The notes under the pieces are model-generated. The model ran no database searches, had not been told where the DNA came from, and saw only the letters and a program-made list of their open reading frames with translations. Positions 1 to 7,972 of a DNA stretch of 64,000 nucleotides are shown piece after piece. The stretch is from Candidatus Poribacteria bacterium (lineage in GTDB: Bacteria; Poribacteria; WGA-4E; WGA-3G), in assembly GCA_028821605.1 (NCBI GenBank), contig JAPPFM010000049.1, forward strand, positions 1 through 64,000, in the 5' to 3' direction. The translations under genes and the position numbers were made by a program. Position 1 is the first letter of the stretch, and each line of letters opens with the position of its first letter.

Positions 1-486
1 CCAAAAGTCGGTGGTGTCAATCGCTGGCATCAGGATTCGCCGTTGTGGGGGATTCTCATGCCGAAAACGAGTCAGGTAAGTGCCTGGGTTGCGTTGGACG
101 ACGTTGATGAAAGCAACGGGTGTATGCGCATGGTTCGCGGCTCCTATCATTGGGGTAGCCAGATGCCGTTTCTGCGCGATATCCCGGACATCCATACAAT
201 GCCGGATCGCTTTGAAGATAACGCGTTAGAGGTGGAGTTTTGCCCTGTTCCGAAAGGTCATGTCCATTACCATCACGCCTTGACATGGCATGGGTCGCAT
301 GACAATACCAGCGAAGGTCCGCGTCGTGCAATTGCGGTGCATTACATGACAAGCGAAACTATCTATGATGAAAGTGGAAACCACATCATGAAACGATTTG
401 TTACCGTCGATGGCGGTGATAAATTGGCAGGGCACCATTTTCCGCTTGTGATGGATGAGGGAAAGCCGACGAAGCCCAATATATAA
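1..486 (+). CDS. Phytanoyl-CoA dioxygenase (PhyH) family protein, 5' truncated
   Basis: The frame is open from base 1, so this is the last 161 residues of a gene that begins before the window. The family comprises Fe(II)/2-oxoglutarate oxygenases that hydroxylate small substrates; the substrate here is unknown. The first iron-ligand pair is seen as H-Q-D at visible residues 10-12, the distal histidine in TWHGSHDN near residue 97, and the 2-oxoglutarate arginine in the following PRRA. The next gene is a close paralogue with almost identical blocks (KTSQVSAWVALDDVDESNG occurs in both), so the pair arose by tandem duplication. The 26 bp gap suggests co-transcription. The family call is secure; the substrate is not. 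Confidence 0.9.
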   Translation, partial: PKVGGVNRWHQDSPLWGILMPKTSQVSAWVALDDVDESNGCMRMVRGSYHWGSQMPFLRDIPDIHTMPDRFEDNALEVEFCPVPKGHVHYHHALTWHGSHDNTSEGPRRAIAVHYMTSETIYDESGNHIMKRFVTVDGGDKLAGHHFPLVMDEGKPTKPNI

Positions 487-512
487 ATCTTTTTAATCTA
501 TAGGAGACAGAT

Positions 513-1325
513 ATGCTCAACCAAACCCAGGTTGACACCTTTCGTAAGAAAGGATTTCTCCTCGGAAACCGTGTTTTAAGTGATGAACAGGTTGAGGAGT
601 TGCGTTCGGAATTAGCACGCGTTATTGATGACTACGAGAAAGCCGATGTAGCACAGCCAGTGCATATCGCCAACCTCGGTGGCAGAGAGGAGAGTCCCGT
701 CTGGCAAGTCGTTAATATTTGGGAGGCAAGTTCTGCCTACCACCGACTCGTTTACAACCCGATTATTGTTGAAGAAATTGGGCAGCTCATGTCAGCGACG
801 GAATTGCGCGTCTGGCACGACCAGATTCAGTATAAACCGCCACAAGTTGGTGGTGTCAACATGTGGCATCAGGATTCACCCTATTGGCCCATTCTGACCC
901 CGAAAACGAGTCAAGTAAGTGCTTGGGTAGCGTTGGATGATGTTGATGAGAGTAATGGGTGTATGCGTATGGTCCGCGGTTCTCATCATTGGGGCAATCA
1001 GATCCCATTCTTGCATTCTATTAAGGACATTCATTCTATGCCGGATCGCTTTGATGCGCATGAATTGGAGGTGGAGTTTTGTCCTGTCCCGAAAGGACAT
1101 GTCCATTACCATCACTCCTTAACGTGGCATGGGTCGCATGACAACGCCAGTGATAGTCCTCGGCGAGCGATTGCGGTGCATTATATGACAAGCGAAACCG
1201 TTTACGATGCCAGCGGGAACCATGTTATGAAACCCTTTGTCACTGTCAATGATGGCGATAAATTGGAAGGCGATAGCTTTCCGCTTGTGATGGATGCTGG
1301 GAAACCAACGAATCCCAGTGTATAA
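513..1325 (+). CDS. Phytanoyl-CoA dioxygenase (PhyH) family protein
   Basis: A complete 270-residue cytoplasmic Fe(II)/2-oxoglutarate-dependent oxygenase. The start follows a good Shine-Dalgarno, AGGAG, six bases before ATG. The metal triad is visible as H119-x-D121 (WHQDSP) and H206 (TWHGSHD), with an arginine at 217-218 placed to bind 2-oxoglutarate. There is no signal peptide. It is the second copy of a tandem pair; the first copy is cut by the window edge. A thiamine-diphosphate enzyme lies 120 bp downstream on the same strand, so the three may form a small catabolic cassette, but nothing in the sequence names the substrate. Confidence 0.92.
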   Translation: MLNQTQVDTFRKKGFLLGNRVLSDEQVEELRSELARVIDDYEKADVAQPVHIANLGGREESPVWQVVNIWEASSAYHRLVYNPIIVEEIGQLMSATELRVWHDQIQYKPPQVGGVNMWHQDSPYWPILTPKTSQVSAWVALDDVDESNGCMRMVRGSHHWGNQIPFLHSIKDIHSMPDRFDAHELEVEFCPVPKGHVHYHHSLTWHGSHDNASDSPRRAIAVHYMTSETVYDASGNHVMKPFVTVNDGDKLEGDSFPLVMDAGKPTNPSV

Positions 1326-1409
1326 GTGTTTTTTATTAGATGCAAAAACCAAAAACATAGTCCGTAATGTAATGGAGGACGGATATACGGAGAGGCACTT
1401 GAAAACACT

Positions 1410-1445
1410 AACCTGCCTCACCGAACCGCAAGGAAAATTAAAAAT
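1410..1445 (+). promoter_or_regulatory. Conserved start-codon leader, copy A
   Basis: The last 36 bases before the ATG at 1446 contain ACCGAACCGCAAGG followed by AAAATTAAAAA. The same block, with only a few changes, precedes the unrelated dehydrogenase start at 11476 on the other strand. AAGG may act as a weak ribosome-binding site. Retention before two unrelated genes suggests either a translation element or a mobile repeat that delivers a start region. Confidence 0.6.
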
Positions 1446-3080
1446 ATGAAAGTTGTTGATGCAGTTGCAAAAGTCCTTAAAGCGGAAGGCGTCGAATACC
1501 TATTTGCGTATCCCGTTAATCATATAATTGAGGCAGCGGCGAAATTAGACATCCGTCCGATTATCGTCAGACAGGAGCGTATTGGACTTCACATGGCGGA
1601 TGCGATGAGCCGAATTACCTCTGGGGAAAAGATCGGTGTGTTCTGTATGCAGAGCGGCCCCGGCTCCGAAAACGCGTTCGGTGGTGTCGCCCAAGCGTAT
1701 GGCGATTCCGCACCGATTGTGGTTTTGCCGGGCGGCTATTCCCGAAACATAACACAGATTCAACCGAACTTCAATTCCGCCTTGAACTATCGGCACGTAA
1801 CAAAGTCGTGTGAACAGGTCACAATGCCTGAAGCTGTCCCGGAAGCGATGCGCCGCGCCTTTACACAAGTCCGGAACGGTAGGCCCCGCCCTGCGCTCGT
1901 TGAATTCCCGTCGGATTTGTTTAATGAAGAGATTTCCGACGACTTTGATCCCACACCTGTCCCTACCGTGCGTTATGGACCTGATAGTGCATCGATTGAC
2001 ACCGCTGCAGCGGCACTACTTGATGCCGAGTGTCCTCTTATCTACGCAGGACAAGGCGTGCATTACGCCCAAGCATGGGATTCTTTGAAAGAATTGGCAG
2101 AGCTGCTGGCTGCACCCGTAACAACAAGCTTGGCGGGTAAAAGCGCGTTTCCTGAAGATCATCCGTTAGCACTCGGTTCTGGTGGACGCGCGATCCCGAA
2201 ACCGGTGCATCACTACCTCCAAAAAACTGACCTGATTTTCGGTATCGGATGCAGCTTCACGCGAACAGGCTTCGGTGTTAAGATTCCCGATGGAAAACGC
2301 GTTATTCACGCAACGTTAGATCCAGCGGATATCAACAAGGACGTTCCCGTTGAAACCGCCCTCGTTGGCGATGCAGGTTTAATTTTAGATGGATTGGTAG
2401 AAGCCGTCCGCGACCGTTCTAATGGTGCATCCGAAGATCGCACGGCTGCTGTCACCGGAGAAATTAGTGCTGTTAAATCGGAATGGCTCGAAGAATGGAA
2501 ACCGAAACTCACTTCTGATGAGGTACCGATGACACCGTATCGTGTTATCTGGGACCTATTACATACTGTTGATGTCAAAAATACGATTATCACGCACGAT
2601 GCAGGGAGTCCACGCGACCAAATGTCTCCCTTCTGGCAGTCTGTCGCACCGCTCACCTATATCGGTTGGGGCAAGACGACGCAGCTCGGCTACGGTCTTG
2701 GACTCGCCATGGGTGCCAAACTTGCCAGACCGGATGCCCTCTGTGTGAACGTTTGGGGTGATGCTGCCATCGGCTTTACCGGTATGGACTTTGAGACCGC
2801 TGTGCGTGAGAGGATACCGATTCTCTCTGTATTATTCAATAATTTCTCTATGGCGATTGAGATTCCGATTATGCCTGTGTCTACCGAAAAATTCCGTAGT
2901 ACAGACATCTCTGGACACTATGCTGACATGGCGAAGGCGTTCGGTGGTTATGGCGAGCGTGTCGAAACGCCTGACCAGATTATTCCGGCTATTCAGCGTG
3001 GCATCCAAAAAACACAGGAAGGCACTCCTGCGCTTCTTGAGTTTATCACAGCGAAGGAAATTCAGATTTCTTCCTTCTAA
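1446..3080 (+). CDS. Thiamine-diphosphate-dependent enzyme, acetolactate synthase large-subunit-like
   Basis: A 544-residue three-domain ThDP enzyme of the acetohydroxyacid synthase/benzoylformate decarboxylase superfamily. The activating glutamate is E44 in VRQERIGLHMAD, followed by the SGPGSENAFGG loop of the PYR domain. The C-terminal PP domain carries the Mg/ThDP motif as WGDAAIGFTGMDFETAV, where GDG has become GDA, ending in LFNN. A middle domain is present. No small regulatory ilvN-like subunit follows, so biosynthetic acetolactate synthase is less likely than a catabolic decarboxylase or lyase such as an oxalyl-CoA or sulfoacetaldehyde type. Substrate assignment is not possible from sequence reading alone. 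Confidence 0.85.
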   Translation: MKVVDAVAKVLKAEGVEYLFAYPVNHIIEAAAKLDIRPIIVRQERIGLHMADAMSRITSGEKIGVFCMQSGPGSENAFGGVAQAYGDSAPIVVLPGGYSRNITQIQPNFNSALNYRHVTKSCEQVTMPEAVPEAMRRAFTQVRNGRPRPALVEFPSDLFNEEISDDFDPTPVPTVRYGPDSASIDTAAAALLDAECPLIYAGQGVHYAQAWDSLKELAELLAAPVTTSLAGKSAFPEDHPLALGSGGRAIPKPVHHYLQKTDLIFGIGCSFTRTGFGVKIPDGKRVIHATLDPADINKDVPVETALVGDAGLILDGLVEAVRDRSNGASEDRTAAVTGEISAVKSEWLEEWKPKLTSDEVPMTPYRVIWDLLHTVDVKNTIITHDAGSPRDQMSPFWQSVAPLTYIGWGKTTQLGYGLGLAMGAKLARPDALCVNVWGDAAIGFTGMDFETAVRERIPILSVLFNNFSMAIEIPIMPVSTEKFRSTDISGHYADMAKAFGGYGERVETPDQIIPAIQRGIQKTQEGTPALLEFITAKEIQISSF

Positions 3081-3363
3081 ATAGTTTAGGACTTACACAA
3101 CCTCCTTTGCTGGCGAGGTTTGAAATCTTAAAGTGGGTATCTCATGAACCTAACTATTAGACCACTTTGCAAATTTTGCCAGCATCTCGGCGAAAGTTTT
3201 AAAAAGCGAACTTTTCTCGTATAGATTTGACTAAATAATCGGCTACGGGGCTACTTGTGGTGGACACAACTTATGTAACTGCCACACGAATGACCGACAA
3301 CTGAAAGATTTGCGGAGCAAATCGTACTGACAACTGAGAACTATCGGAAAGGAGTCCACTGTT
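3081..3363. other. Repeat-containing intergenic spacer
   Basis: No coding region is supported. It contains AGGACTTACACAA near 3088, a member of the AGGACTTACGCA-type dispersed motif seen again near 19208, 39865 and 45808, then GCTGGCGAGG. Near the 3' end is a small hairpin, GATTTGC-GGA-GCAAATC (about 3307-3323), flanked by ACTGA-type repeats. A Shine-Dalgarno AAAGGAG sits about ten bases before the next ATG. Confidence 0.6.
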
Positions 3364-4134
3364 ATGAAACCGATTATCACGGTTCTTTTCATCATTGCCT
3401 TAAGTTTTAGTGTGAGTGCGTGGGCGTTAAACGATGATGATGCGCTCATGTTGTACTTCACCTTTGACGAAGATGAGGGTGGTAAAGTTACAGACGTGAG
3501 TGGGAATAACATTGAAGGCACTTTTGAAGGTGCAGTCTGGTCGAAAGATGGCAAATTCGGGGGTGCTGTCTACCTTGAAGACCCCCAAAAATTTGTAGAA
3601 GTTGACGCAGTCCCCGAACTTGACATCACCGATGAACTCACGATTCAAGCTTGGTTTTTCCCTGAAGAATCCCAAGGTGACTCTAACCTGATGGGACGTA
3701 GGAGCGGGGCGAATGTTGGCGGCTATTGTCTCCAATGGAGCGCGCAGTTTACCGGTGCCCCACAGATTGAGACATGGATTAACATAGGTGGGTGGCAAGG
3801 TTCCCGAAATAAACAGACCATTAAGCCCGATTTAGAGGAGTGGCACCATGTCTCTTCTACCTACGATGGTGATATGATTCGCCAATATATTGATGGCAAG
3901 TTGGATGTAGAATTCGCACCACCAAAGGGTAAAATTAACAGCATTGAAGTTGTTTTTCGTATCGGTAAAGCGCAAACGGGACTGAACGGTATGATCGGCT
4001 TAGTTGATGAGGTAGCCATCTATGACCGTGCACTCACTGTTGAGGAAATTAACCAAGATATGGAAAACGGCGTTTACTTTGCTGTTTCTCCGAAAGACAA
4101 ACTTGCCACGACGTGGGGTAAGTTAAAGAGGTAA
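3364..4134 (+). CDS. Secreted LamG-domain protein with C-terminal L-x-T-x-W-G-x-L-K tail
   Basis: A 256-residue exported protein. Residues 1-21 form a signal peptide (basic start, hydrophobic IITVLFIIALSFSV, cleavage near A-W-A). The body is a concanavalin-A-like LamG jelly roll: YFTFDEDEGG, then DVSGNN, a WFFP strand, WHHVSSTYDG and IDGKLD, ending with LVDEVAIYDRALTVEEI, the usual closing strand of LamG_3 domains. After the domain comes a short linker and the tail DKLATTWGKLKR at the stop. LamG domains usually bind carbohydrate or protein ligands outside the cell; the ligand is unknown. It pairs with a second LamG gene downstream, separated by a terminator-like hairpin. Confidence 0.88.
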   Translation: MKPIITVLFIIALSFSVSAWALNDDDALMLYFTFDEDEGGKVTDVSGNNIEGTFEGAVWSKDGKFGGAVYLEDPQKFVEVDAVPELDITDELTIQAWFFPEESQGDSNLMGRRSGANVGGYCLQWSAQFTGAPQIETWINIGGWQGSRNKQTIKPDLEEWHHVSSTYDGDMIRQYIDGKLDVEFAPPKGKINSIEVVFRIGKAQTGLNGMIGLVDEVAIYDRALTVEEINQDMENGVYFAVSPKDKLATTWGKLKR

Positions 4135-4203
4135 AATAGATAATTTTTCTCTATTGTAGCAGCAGTGCCACAACGCCTGCCTGTTTCTAAGTTTTCTACC
4201 GAG

Positions 4204-4231
4204 GGGCGGGTTTTGCACCCGTCCTTCTTTT
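4204..4231 (+). terminator. Rho-independent terminator between the two LamG genes
   Basis: GGGCGGG (4204-4210) pairs with CCCGTCC (4218-4224), a seven-pair stem with one G-T pair and a TTTTGCA loop, followed directly by TTCTTTT. It lies 70 bp after the upstream stop and 24 bp before the next start. Confidence 0.7.
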
Positions 4232-4254
4232 CATTCTATGAGGAGGAATCACAG

Positions 4255-5049
4255 ATGAGAATCCGGATGCTTGTGATACTATGTGCTTTTCTAAGTCTAT
4301 CTCTCTGCTTTGCGGGTTATGCCGCGGGTGGAAAAGGAAACGTGAAACAACTCGGTAAGCAACTATATGTCTGGCATTTCGACGAGGGTAATGGGAAACA
4401 GAGTAAAGAGGATACTGCTGGTTTAGTCGGAGAATTTACTGGGAATATTAAGTGGACCGAGGGTATCCTCGGCAAAGCCGTGCAGATGGCTGGCAAAGTT
4501 GGGAAAGCCGATTTTATAGAAGTCAAGCACTCCGATGAGATTGATATAGACGAAGCGATTACGATGATGGCGTGGGTTTATCCTGATGAACTACCAGCGG
4601 GTGATCAGGCAAACAAATTCACCATCTTTTACAAGAACACCTATTATCTGCAAATTGAACCCGGTGAAGGGAAACTTGCTTACTATTTCTACGAGACCAG
4701 CAGTCCGGGATACCATATCTCTGATGGCAAGGTAAAGGCGAAAGAGTGGAGCCATGTTGCCATTGTGTGGGATGGAAAGGAAGCCGGTTTCTATATCAAT
4801 GGGGAATCCGATGGCACCGCAATCGCACAGAAGGGACCTGGTCTAAGCAGGGTAGATAAACCTTTGCGGTTCGGTGGTGAGAATAATGGATGTTGCCCGC
4901 GTTTCTTTCAGGGACGTATTGATGAGTTGATGTTAGCCAATTATGCACTTTCTGAAGTCGAACTCCAGCAGATCGTCAAGGATACGCTCGATGTTTCTGC
5001 TCGTGGTAAACTGGCAACAATGTGGAGCAATTTGAAGAGGCAGAGATAG
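4255..5049 (+). CDS. Secreted LamG-domain protein with C-terminal tail motif
   Basis: I start at the ATG at 4255 rather than an in-frame codon 90 bp earlier, because GAGGAGG lies directly upstream and the resulting protein begins with a clear signal peptide (MRIRMLVILCAFLSLSLCFAG). The 264-residue product has one LamG fold: YVWHFDEGNG near the start, TMMAWVYPDE, WSHVAIVWDGKEAGFYING, and the closing RIDELMLANYALSEVEL. It ends in GKLATMWSNLKRQR, the shared tail with S in place of G after the tryptophan. It is paralogous in architecture to the preceding gene but divergent in sequence. A role in extracellular binding is inferred from the fold only. Confidence 0.87.
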   Translation: MRIRMLVILCAFLSLSLCFAGYAAGGKGNVKQLGKQLYVWHFDEGNGKQSKEDTAGLVGEFTGNIKWTEGILGKAVQMAGKVGKADFIEVKHSDEIDIDEAITMMAWVYPDELPAGDQANKFTIFYKNTYYLQIEPGEGKLAYYFYETSSPGYHISDGKVKAKEWSHVAIVWDGKEAGFYINGESDGTAIAQKGPGLSRVDKPLRFGGENNGCCPRFFQGRIDELMLANYALSEVELQQIVKDTLDVSARGKLATMWSNLKRQR

Positions 5050-5078
5050 ATTTCTCTTGTCTATTGCTATTGTAACCC

Positions 5079-5110
5079 AAATGGGTGAGATTTATTCTCG
5101 CCCATTTTTG
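5079..5110 (+). terminator. Rho-independent terminator after LamG gene
   Basis: AAATGGGTGAGA (5079-5090) and TCTCGCCCATTT (5096-5107) form a twelve-pair stem with one G-T pair and a TTTAT loop, ending in a T-run. It lies 30 bp after the LamG stop and separates it from the ATPase gene. Confidence 0.85.
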
Positions 5111-5169
5111 TTGCAAATAGGAGGGGATAGGCGTATAATTAATTTAAAACTATCGCCGGTAGGAAAAAA

Positions 5170-6630
5170 ATGCAAAAAACTAAGAATGAACAACAATATC
5201 CAAATATCCAAATTGCAGTGGAGAATTTTGGACCAGTAGAGAAAGCGGAGATAGATCTTCGTCCGTTGACCGTATTTGTCGGTGAAAGTAATACCGGCAA
5301 GACCTATCTTTCCGCTCTCATTTATGCATTACAACTTACCTTTGATGGGATCTCACAAGTCCCTTGGTCGCCTCATCGTATTATTCAATTAGACCGTATT
5401 TCCCGATCGCGATATTCCAGACCCTCAACTCAAGTATTGCGAAAAGAAATAGAAGAAATGCTTGAAAAATTAAATGTAACTGGACAACCATTCAAATTTT
5501 CTGATTCACCTCAGTGGTTACAGGACCGGTTGCAATCTGACTTGGTGGATTCTGAAAGGTTTAAAGACGAGCTTAGGCGATGTTTTGATCTTGAGTCCGC
5601 TTCAGACCTAATAAAATTCACTGAAGGTCAGCATAATGCAATGAAGGTCTCATTGGAAGTTCGTGAGGAAAATCAGATCCTCTGGTCATTTGGTGTCTAT
5701 AACTCTGACTCTGAAGTTACTACAGATGGATTTGTAAATGAAGATACGATACTACGTCACGACGATAGAGCGGCGTTGTGGGAGATACTTGACACTGGAG
5801 ATTGGAGGCAAGAGCCCGTGCGCATTTTTAGTTGGAGTGCCCCTACGAAATCTTATTACTTACCTGCAGCTCGAAGTGGAATCATGGAAACTCATGGGGT
5901 AATTGCCAGTTCGCTTGTGGATCGTGCTACCCGTGTCGGGTTAGAACGATTTTCAGAAATTCCCGCATTTTCAGGATTGATAGCGGACTTCTTAAAGCAA
6001 ATCATAGGTTCCGAGGAACGCCATTTGCCTTCAGATGAAATGAATGGAATTGCCAAAGTTCTTGAAGATGAGGTGCTACGTGGAGAGATAGAGGTTAAGC
6101 AGCCTGCTGCAGCATATCCAGAATTCCGGTATCGTCCTCACAAATCAGAACAGGCTTTGCGTATGAGCCGATCCTCATCAATGGTGTCAGAACTCGCTCC
6201 GCTCGTGTTTTTTCTCCGCGATGTTGTTCGTCCTGGTGATACGCTCATCATTGAAGAACCCGAAGCCCACTTGCATCCCGCTGCCCAAACTAAGGTTGCG
6301 CTAACCCTCGCCCGATTGGTGCGAGTTGGTGTGCGCGTGATTATCACAACGCATAGCGACTGGCTCCTTGAGCAAATTGGTAACTTGGTTCGCGAGGGTG
6401 AGGTGATGAAACTCGGGAAAAATAAAACGGAACCGGCAACTTGGTTGACGAAGGAAGAAGTCGGTGCGTGGTGGTTCCACACAGACAAACCAGTGGAGGA
6501 AATACCGTTTGATAACATTGAAGGCATAGAACCAAAAGATTACTACGACATTGCTGAGGAACTCCATAATAACGCTGTTGAATTCCAACAACATCTCCTG
6601 AACGAGGAAGAATTCGGTGATGATGAGTGA
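5170..6630 (+). CDS. AAA-family ATPase, OLD/RecF-like (AAA_15/AAA_21 type)
   Basis: A 486-residue SMC/RecF-like ATPase. Walker A is GESNTGKT at residues 38-45, just after the typical VENFGPVEKAEIDLRPLTVFVG opening. The signature helix and Walker B lie in the C-terminal third (TLIIEEPEAHLHP, then ITTHSDWLLEQI). There is no TOPRIM nuclease domain, unlike full OLD or GajA proteins. AGGAAAAAA precedes the ATG. The small downstream gene overlaps its stop codon and carries a D...ExK nuclease-like pattern. An ATPase tightly coupled to a small nuclease-like partner is typical of anti-phage or toxin modules; that role is inferred here. Confidence 0.85.
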   Translation: MQKTKNEQQYPNIQIAVENFGPVEKAEIDLRPLTVFVGESNTGKTYLSALIYALQLTFDGISQVPWSPHRIIQLDRISRSRYSRPSTQVLRKEIEEMLEKLNVTGQPFKFSDSPQWLQDRLQSDLVDSERFKDELRRCFDLESASDLIKFTEGQHNAMKVSLEVREENQILWSFGVYNSDSEVTTDGFVNEDTILRHDDRAALWEILDTGDWRQEPVRIFSWSAPTKSYYLPAARSGIMETHGVIASSLVDRATRVGLERFSEIPAFSGLIADFLKQIIGSEERHLPSDEMNGIAKVLEDEVLRGEIEVKQPAAAYPEFRYRPHKSEQALRMSRSSSMVSELAPLVFFLRDVVRPGDTLIIEEPEAHLHPAAQTKVALTLARLVRVGVRVIITTHSDWLLEQIGNLVREGEVMKLGKNKTEPATWLTKEEVGAWWFHTDKPVEEIPFDNIEGIEPKDYYDIAEELHNNAVEFQQHLLNEEEFGDDE

Positions 6631-7114
6631 AGTTCTCAGCGAAATCCGGAAACGAGTTGGCGAAGGGAACCTTATAAGTTCGTGTGGTGACCCTAGATGT
6701 CGTGTTGATATGACAGGTGTTCCACGCGCGCGGATTGTGGTAAATGTGGACACAGCATTCCTCGCAAACCAAAGCGCGAGTAAACGATGCGACCGGATTC
6801 TGATTTATGGAGATACCCTCAAAAACAGGTTAGTTGTGGCTTTAATTGAACTCAAGAGCGGCACCTTCAGAGCAACAGAGGTATGCGAGCAGCTGCAAGG
6901 AAGCGTAGGTTTGTTTTCTGACTTAATACCGCAAGTGCTTGAAATTACCTATATCCCAATTCTGTTTCACGGTAAAGGAGTTTCCAAATTACAACGTAAA
7001 GATATCAATAGAAAGCCAGTGCGTTTTCGGAATCAAAGATTTCCTATTCGGCTAAGGAAATGTGGCGTGCCGAAAAATCTATCAAGTGTCCTGTCTCAAT
7101 CTGATAATCTCTGA
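6620..7114 (+). CDS. Small protein with possible PD-(D/E)XK nuclease pattern, partner of upstream ATPase
   Basis: 164 residues, overlapping the ATPase stop (in-frame GTG-ATG-ATG at 6617, 6620 and 6623; the ATG at 6620 has GAGGA nine bases upstream). I do not recognise a named family. The segment CDRILIYGD, then VVALIELKSG, gives D-(18 residues)-E-x-K in alternating hydrophobic strands, matching the spacing of PD-(D/E)XK endonuclease cores. Cysteines at about 22 and 27 precede it. It is basic towards the C-terminus. Translational coupling says it works with the ATPase. It could also be a non-catalytic restriction-like fold subunit. Confidence 0.65.
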   Translation: MMSEVLSEIRKRVGEGNLISSCGDPRCRVDMTGVPRARIVVNVDTAFLANQSASKRCDRILIYGDTLKNRLVVALIELKSGTFRATEVCEQLQGSVGLFSDLIPQVLEITYIPILFHGKGVSKLQRKDINRKPVRFRNQRFPIRLRKCGVPKNLSSVLSQSDNL

Positions 7115-7135
7115 GGACGACTGACAGAGTTTTCA

Positions 7136-7774
7136 TTACGGGAGTTCGGACACAATCCCTTTAAGCGCGTCCTCTTCCTGCGCAAGTGTTTTGAGTTCTG
7201 GATTGAGACGGACCGCCTGAGTGAGCGAGTCCATCGCTTTTTGTAATTCGTCCTCTAACGCGTAAGCGCACGCGAGGTTATAGTGAAGTAGAGCGGTCTT
7301 TGGGAAGGTTTGAAGAGCATCCAGACACATCTCACGTGCTTCTGTGGCTAAGTTTTGCCGGAGGTAGGCGGTCGTCAGATTGACGTGACCTTCCGCTCTA
7401 TCCGGTGCCATTTTGATCACTTTTTTGAAGTTCTCAATAGCAGGCACGTATTCTTCGGCATATAGATATGCGCGTCCAAGGTTGTTGTAAGCCAAGGGCT
7501 CTTTCGTGAAGAAAAGTGTGCGTTTTTTATTTTTTATTGCCTTCTGATACGCTTCGATTGCTTGTTTTGCTTCGCCGTTGCGCATCAGGAAAGTTGCTTT
7601 CCGATAGTGGTCGTTGAACTGGGTTTGGTGATGCCAAACCCAGATAAATAGCACCGTCACTGCAAGGCAGAATGTCATACAGACAATTCTAAAAACCTTA
7701 TTGCCAAGTGTCTGCTCAGGGTCTTGTTCTGCTGTAGGTTCCTGCTCTGGAACTTGATTTTCATTGGAAGTCAT
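7136..7774 (-). CDS. Membrane-anchored TPR protein
   Basis: 212 residues. A charged N-terminus of about 27 residues rich in Glu, Gln and Pro precedes one transmembrane segment (VFRIVCMTFCLAVTVLFIWVW, about 28-48). The remainder is tetratricopeptide repeats: YRKATFLMRNGEAKQAIEAY, PLAYNNLGRAYLYAEEYVPAIENF, AEGHVNLTTAYLRQNLATEA and LHYNLACAYALEDELQKAM, with the typical A-x-x-N-L-G and Y-x-x-A spacing. It is probably a scaffold with its repeats on the far side of the membrane; orientation is not certain. It stands alone, convergent with the ATPase module and divergent from the oxidoreductase gene. Confidence 0.8.
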   Translation of the reverse strand: MTSNENQVPEQEPTAEQDPEQTLGNKVFRIVCMTFCLAVTVLFIWVWHHQTQFNDHYRKATFLMRNGEAKQAIEAYQKAIKNKKRTLFFTKEPLAYNNLGRAYLYAEEYVPAIENFKKVIKMAPDRAEGHVNLTTAYLRQNLATEAREMCLDALQTFPKTALLHYNLACAYALEDELQKAMDSLTQAVRLNPELKTLAQEEDALKGIVSELP

Positions 7775-7921
7775 AATTTTTTATTTTTCCATGCTTGGGA
7801 TGTATGATACGTTTTGTAGTCTTTAAAGATGGCAAGCATCGTTGCTATGCTATCAACCAACACTTCATGAAAGACTTTAAATCTATACCTATTTACAGAA
7901 AGGTACGGACCTCATCAGAAG

Positions 7922-7972
7922 CCGATGATCTAACCATCGGTCAGGTCATGGCAAGAGGCCATAGTTAAAAAC
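7922..7972 (+). promoter_or_regulatory. Structured leader before the Gfo/Idh start codon
   Basis: Two small hairpins lie just upstream of the ATG: CCGATG (7922-7927) with CATCGG (7935-7940), and ATGGC (7948-7952) with GCCAT (7958-7962). The final bases, GAGGCCATAGTTAAAAA, also occur directly before the argD start on the other strand. I could not match it to a known riboswitch. No good Shine-Dalgarno is visible. Confidence 0.4.

Noticed and set aside
1446-3080. Acetolactate synthase ilvB as a firm name
   Set aside because: No ilvN-like subunit or branched-chain amino-acid genes nearby; the ThDP motif is GDA rather than GDG, so only the superfamily is stated.
3307-3323. GATTTGC/GCAAATC hairpin as a terminator of the ThDP gene
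   Set aside because: No T-run follows, and it lies close to the next start, more than 200 bases past the stop.
5170-6630. Gabija GajA or full-length OLD nuclease
   Set aside because: No TOPRIM domain is visible after the ATPase and no UvrD-like gene follows it.
7922-7972. Known riboswitch before the Gfo/Idh gene
   Set aside because: Two small hairpins are present, but no conserved core of any riboswitch class I know could be matched; kept only as a structured leader.
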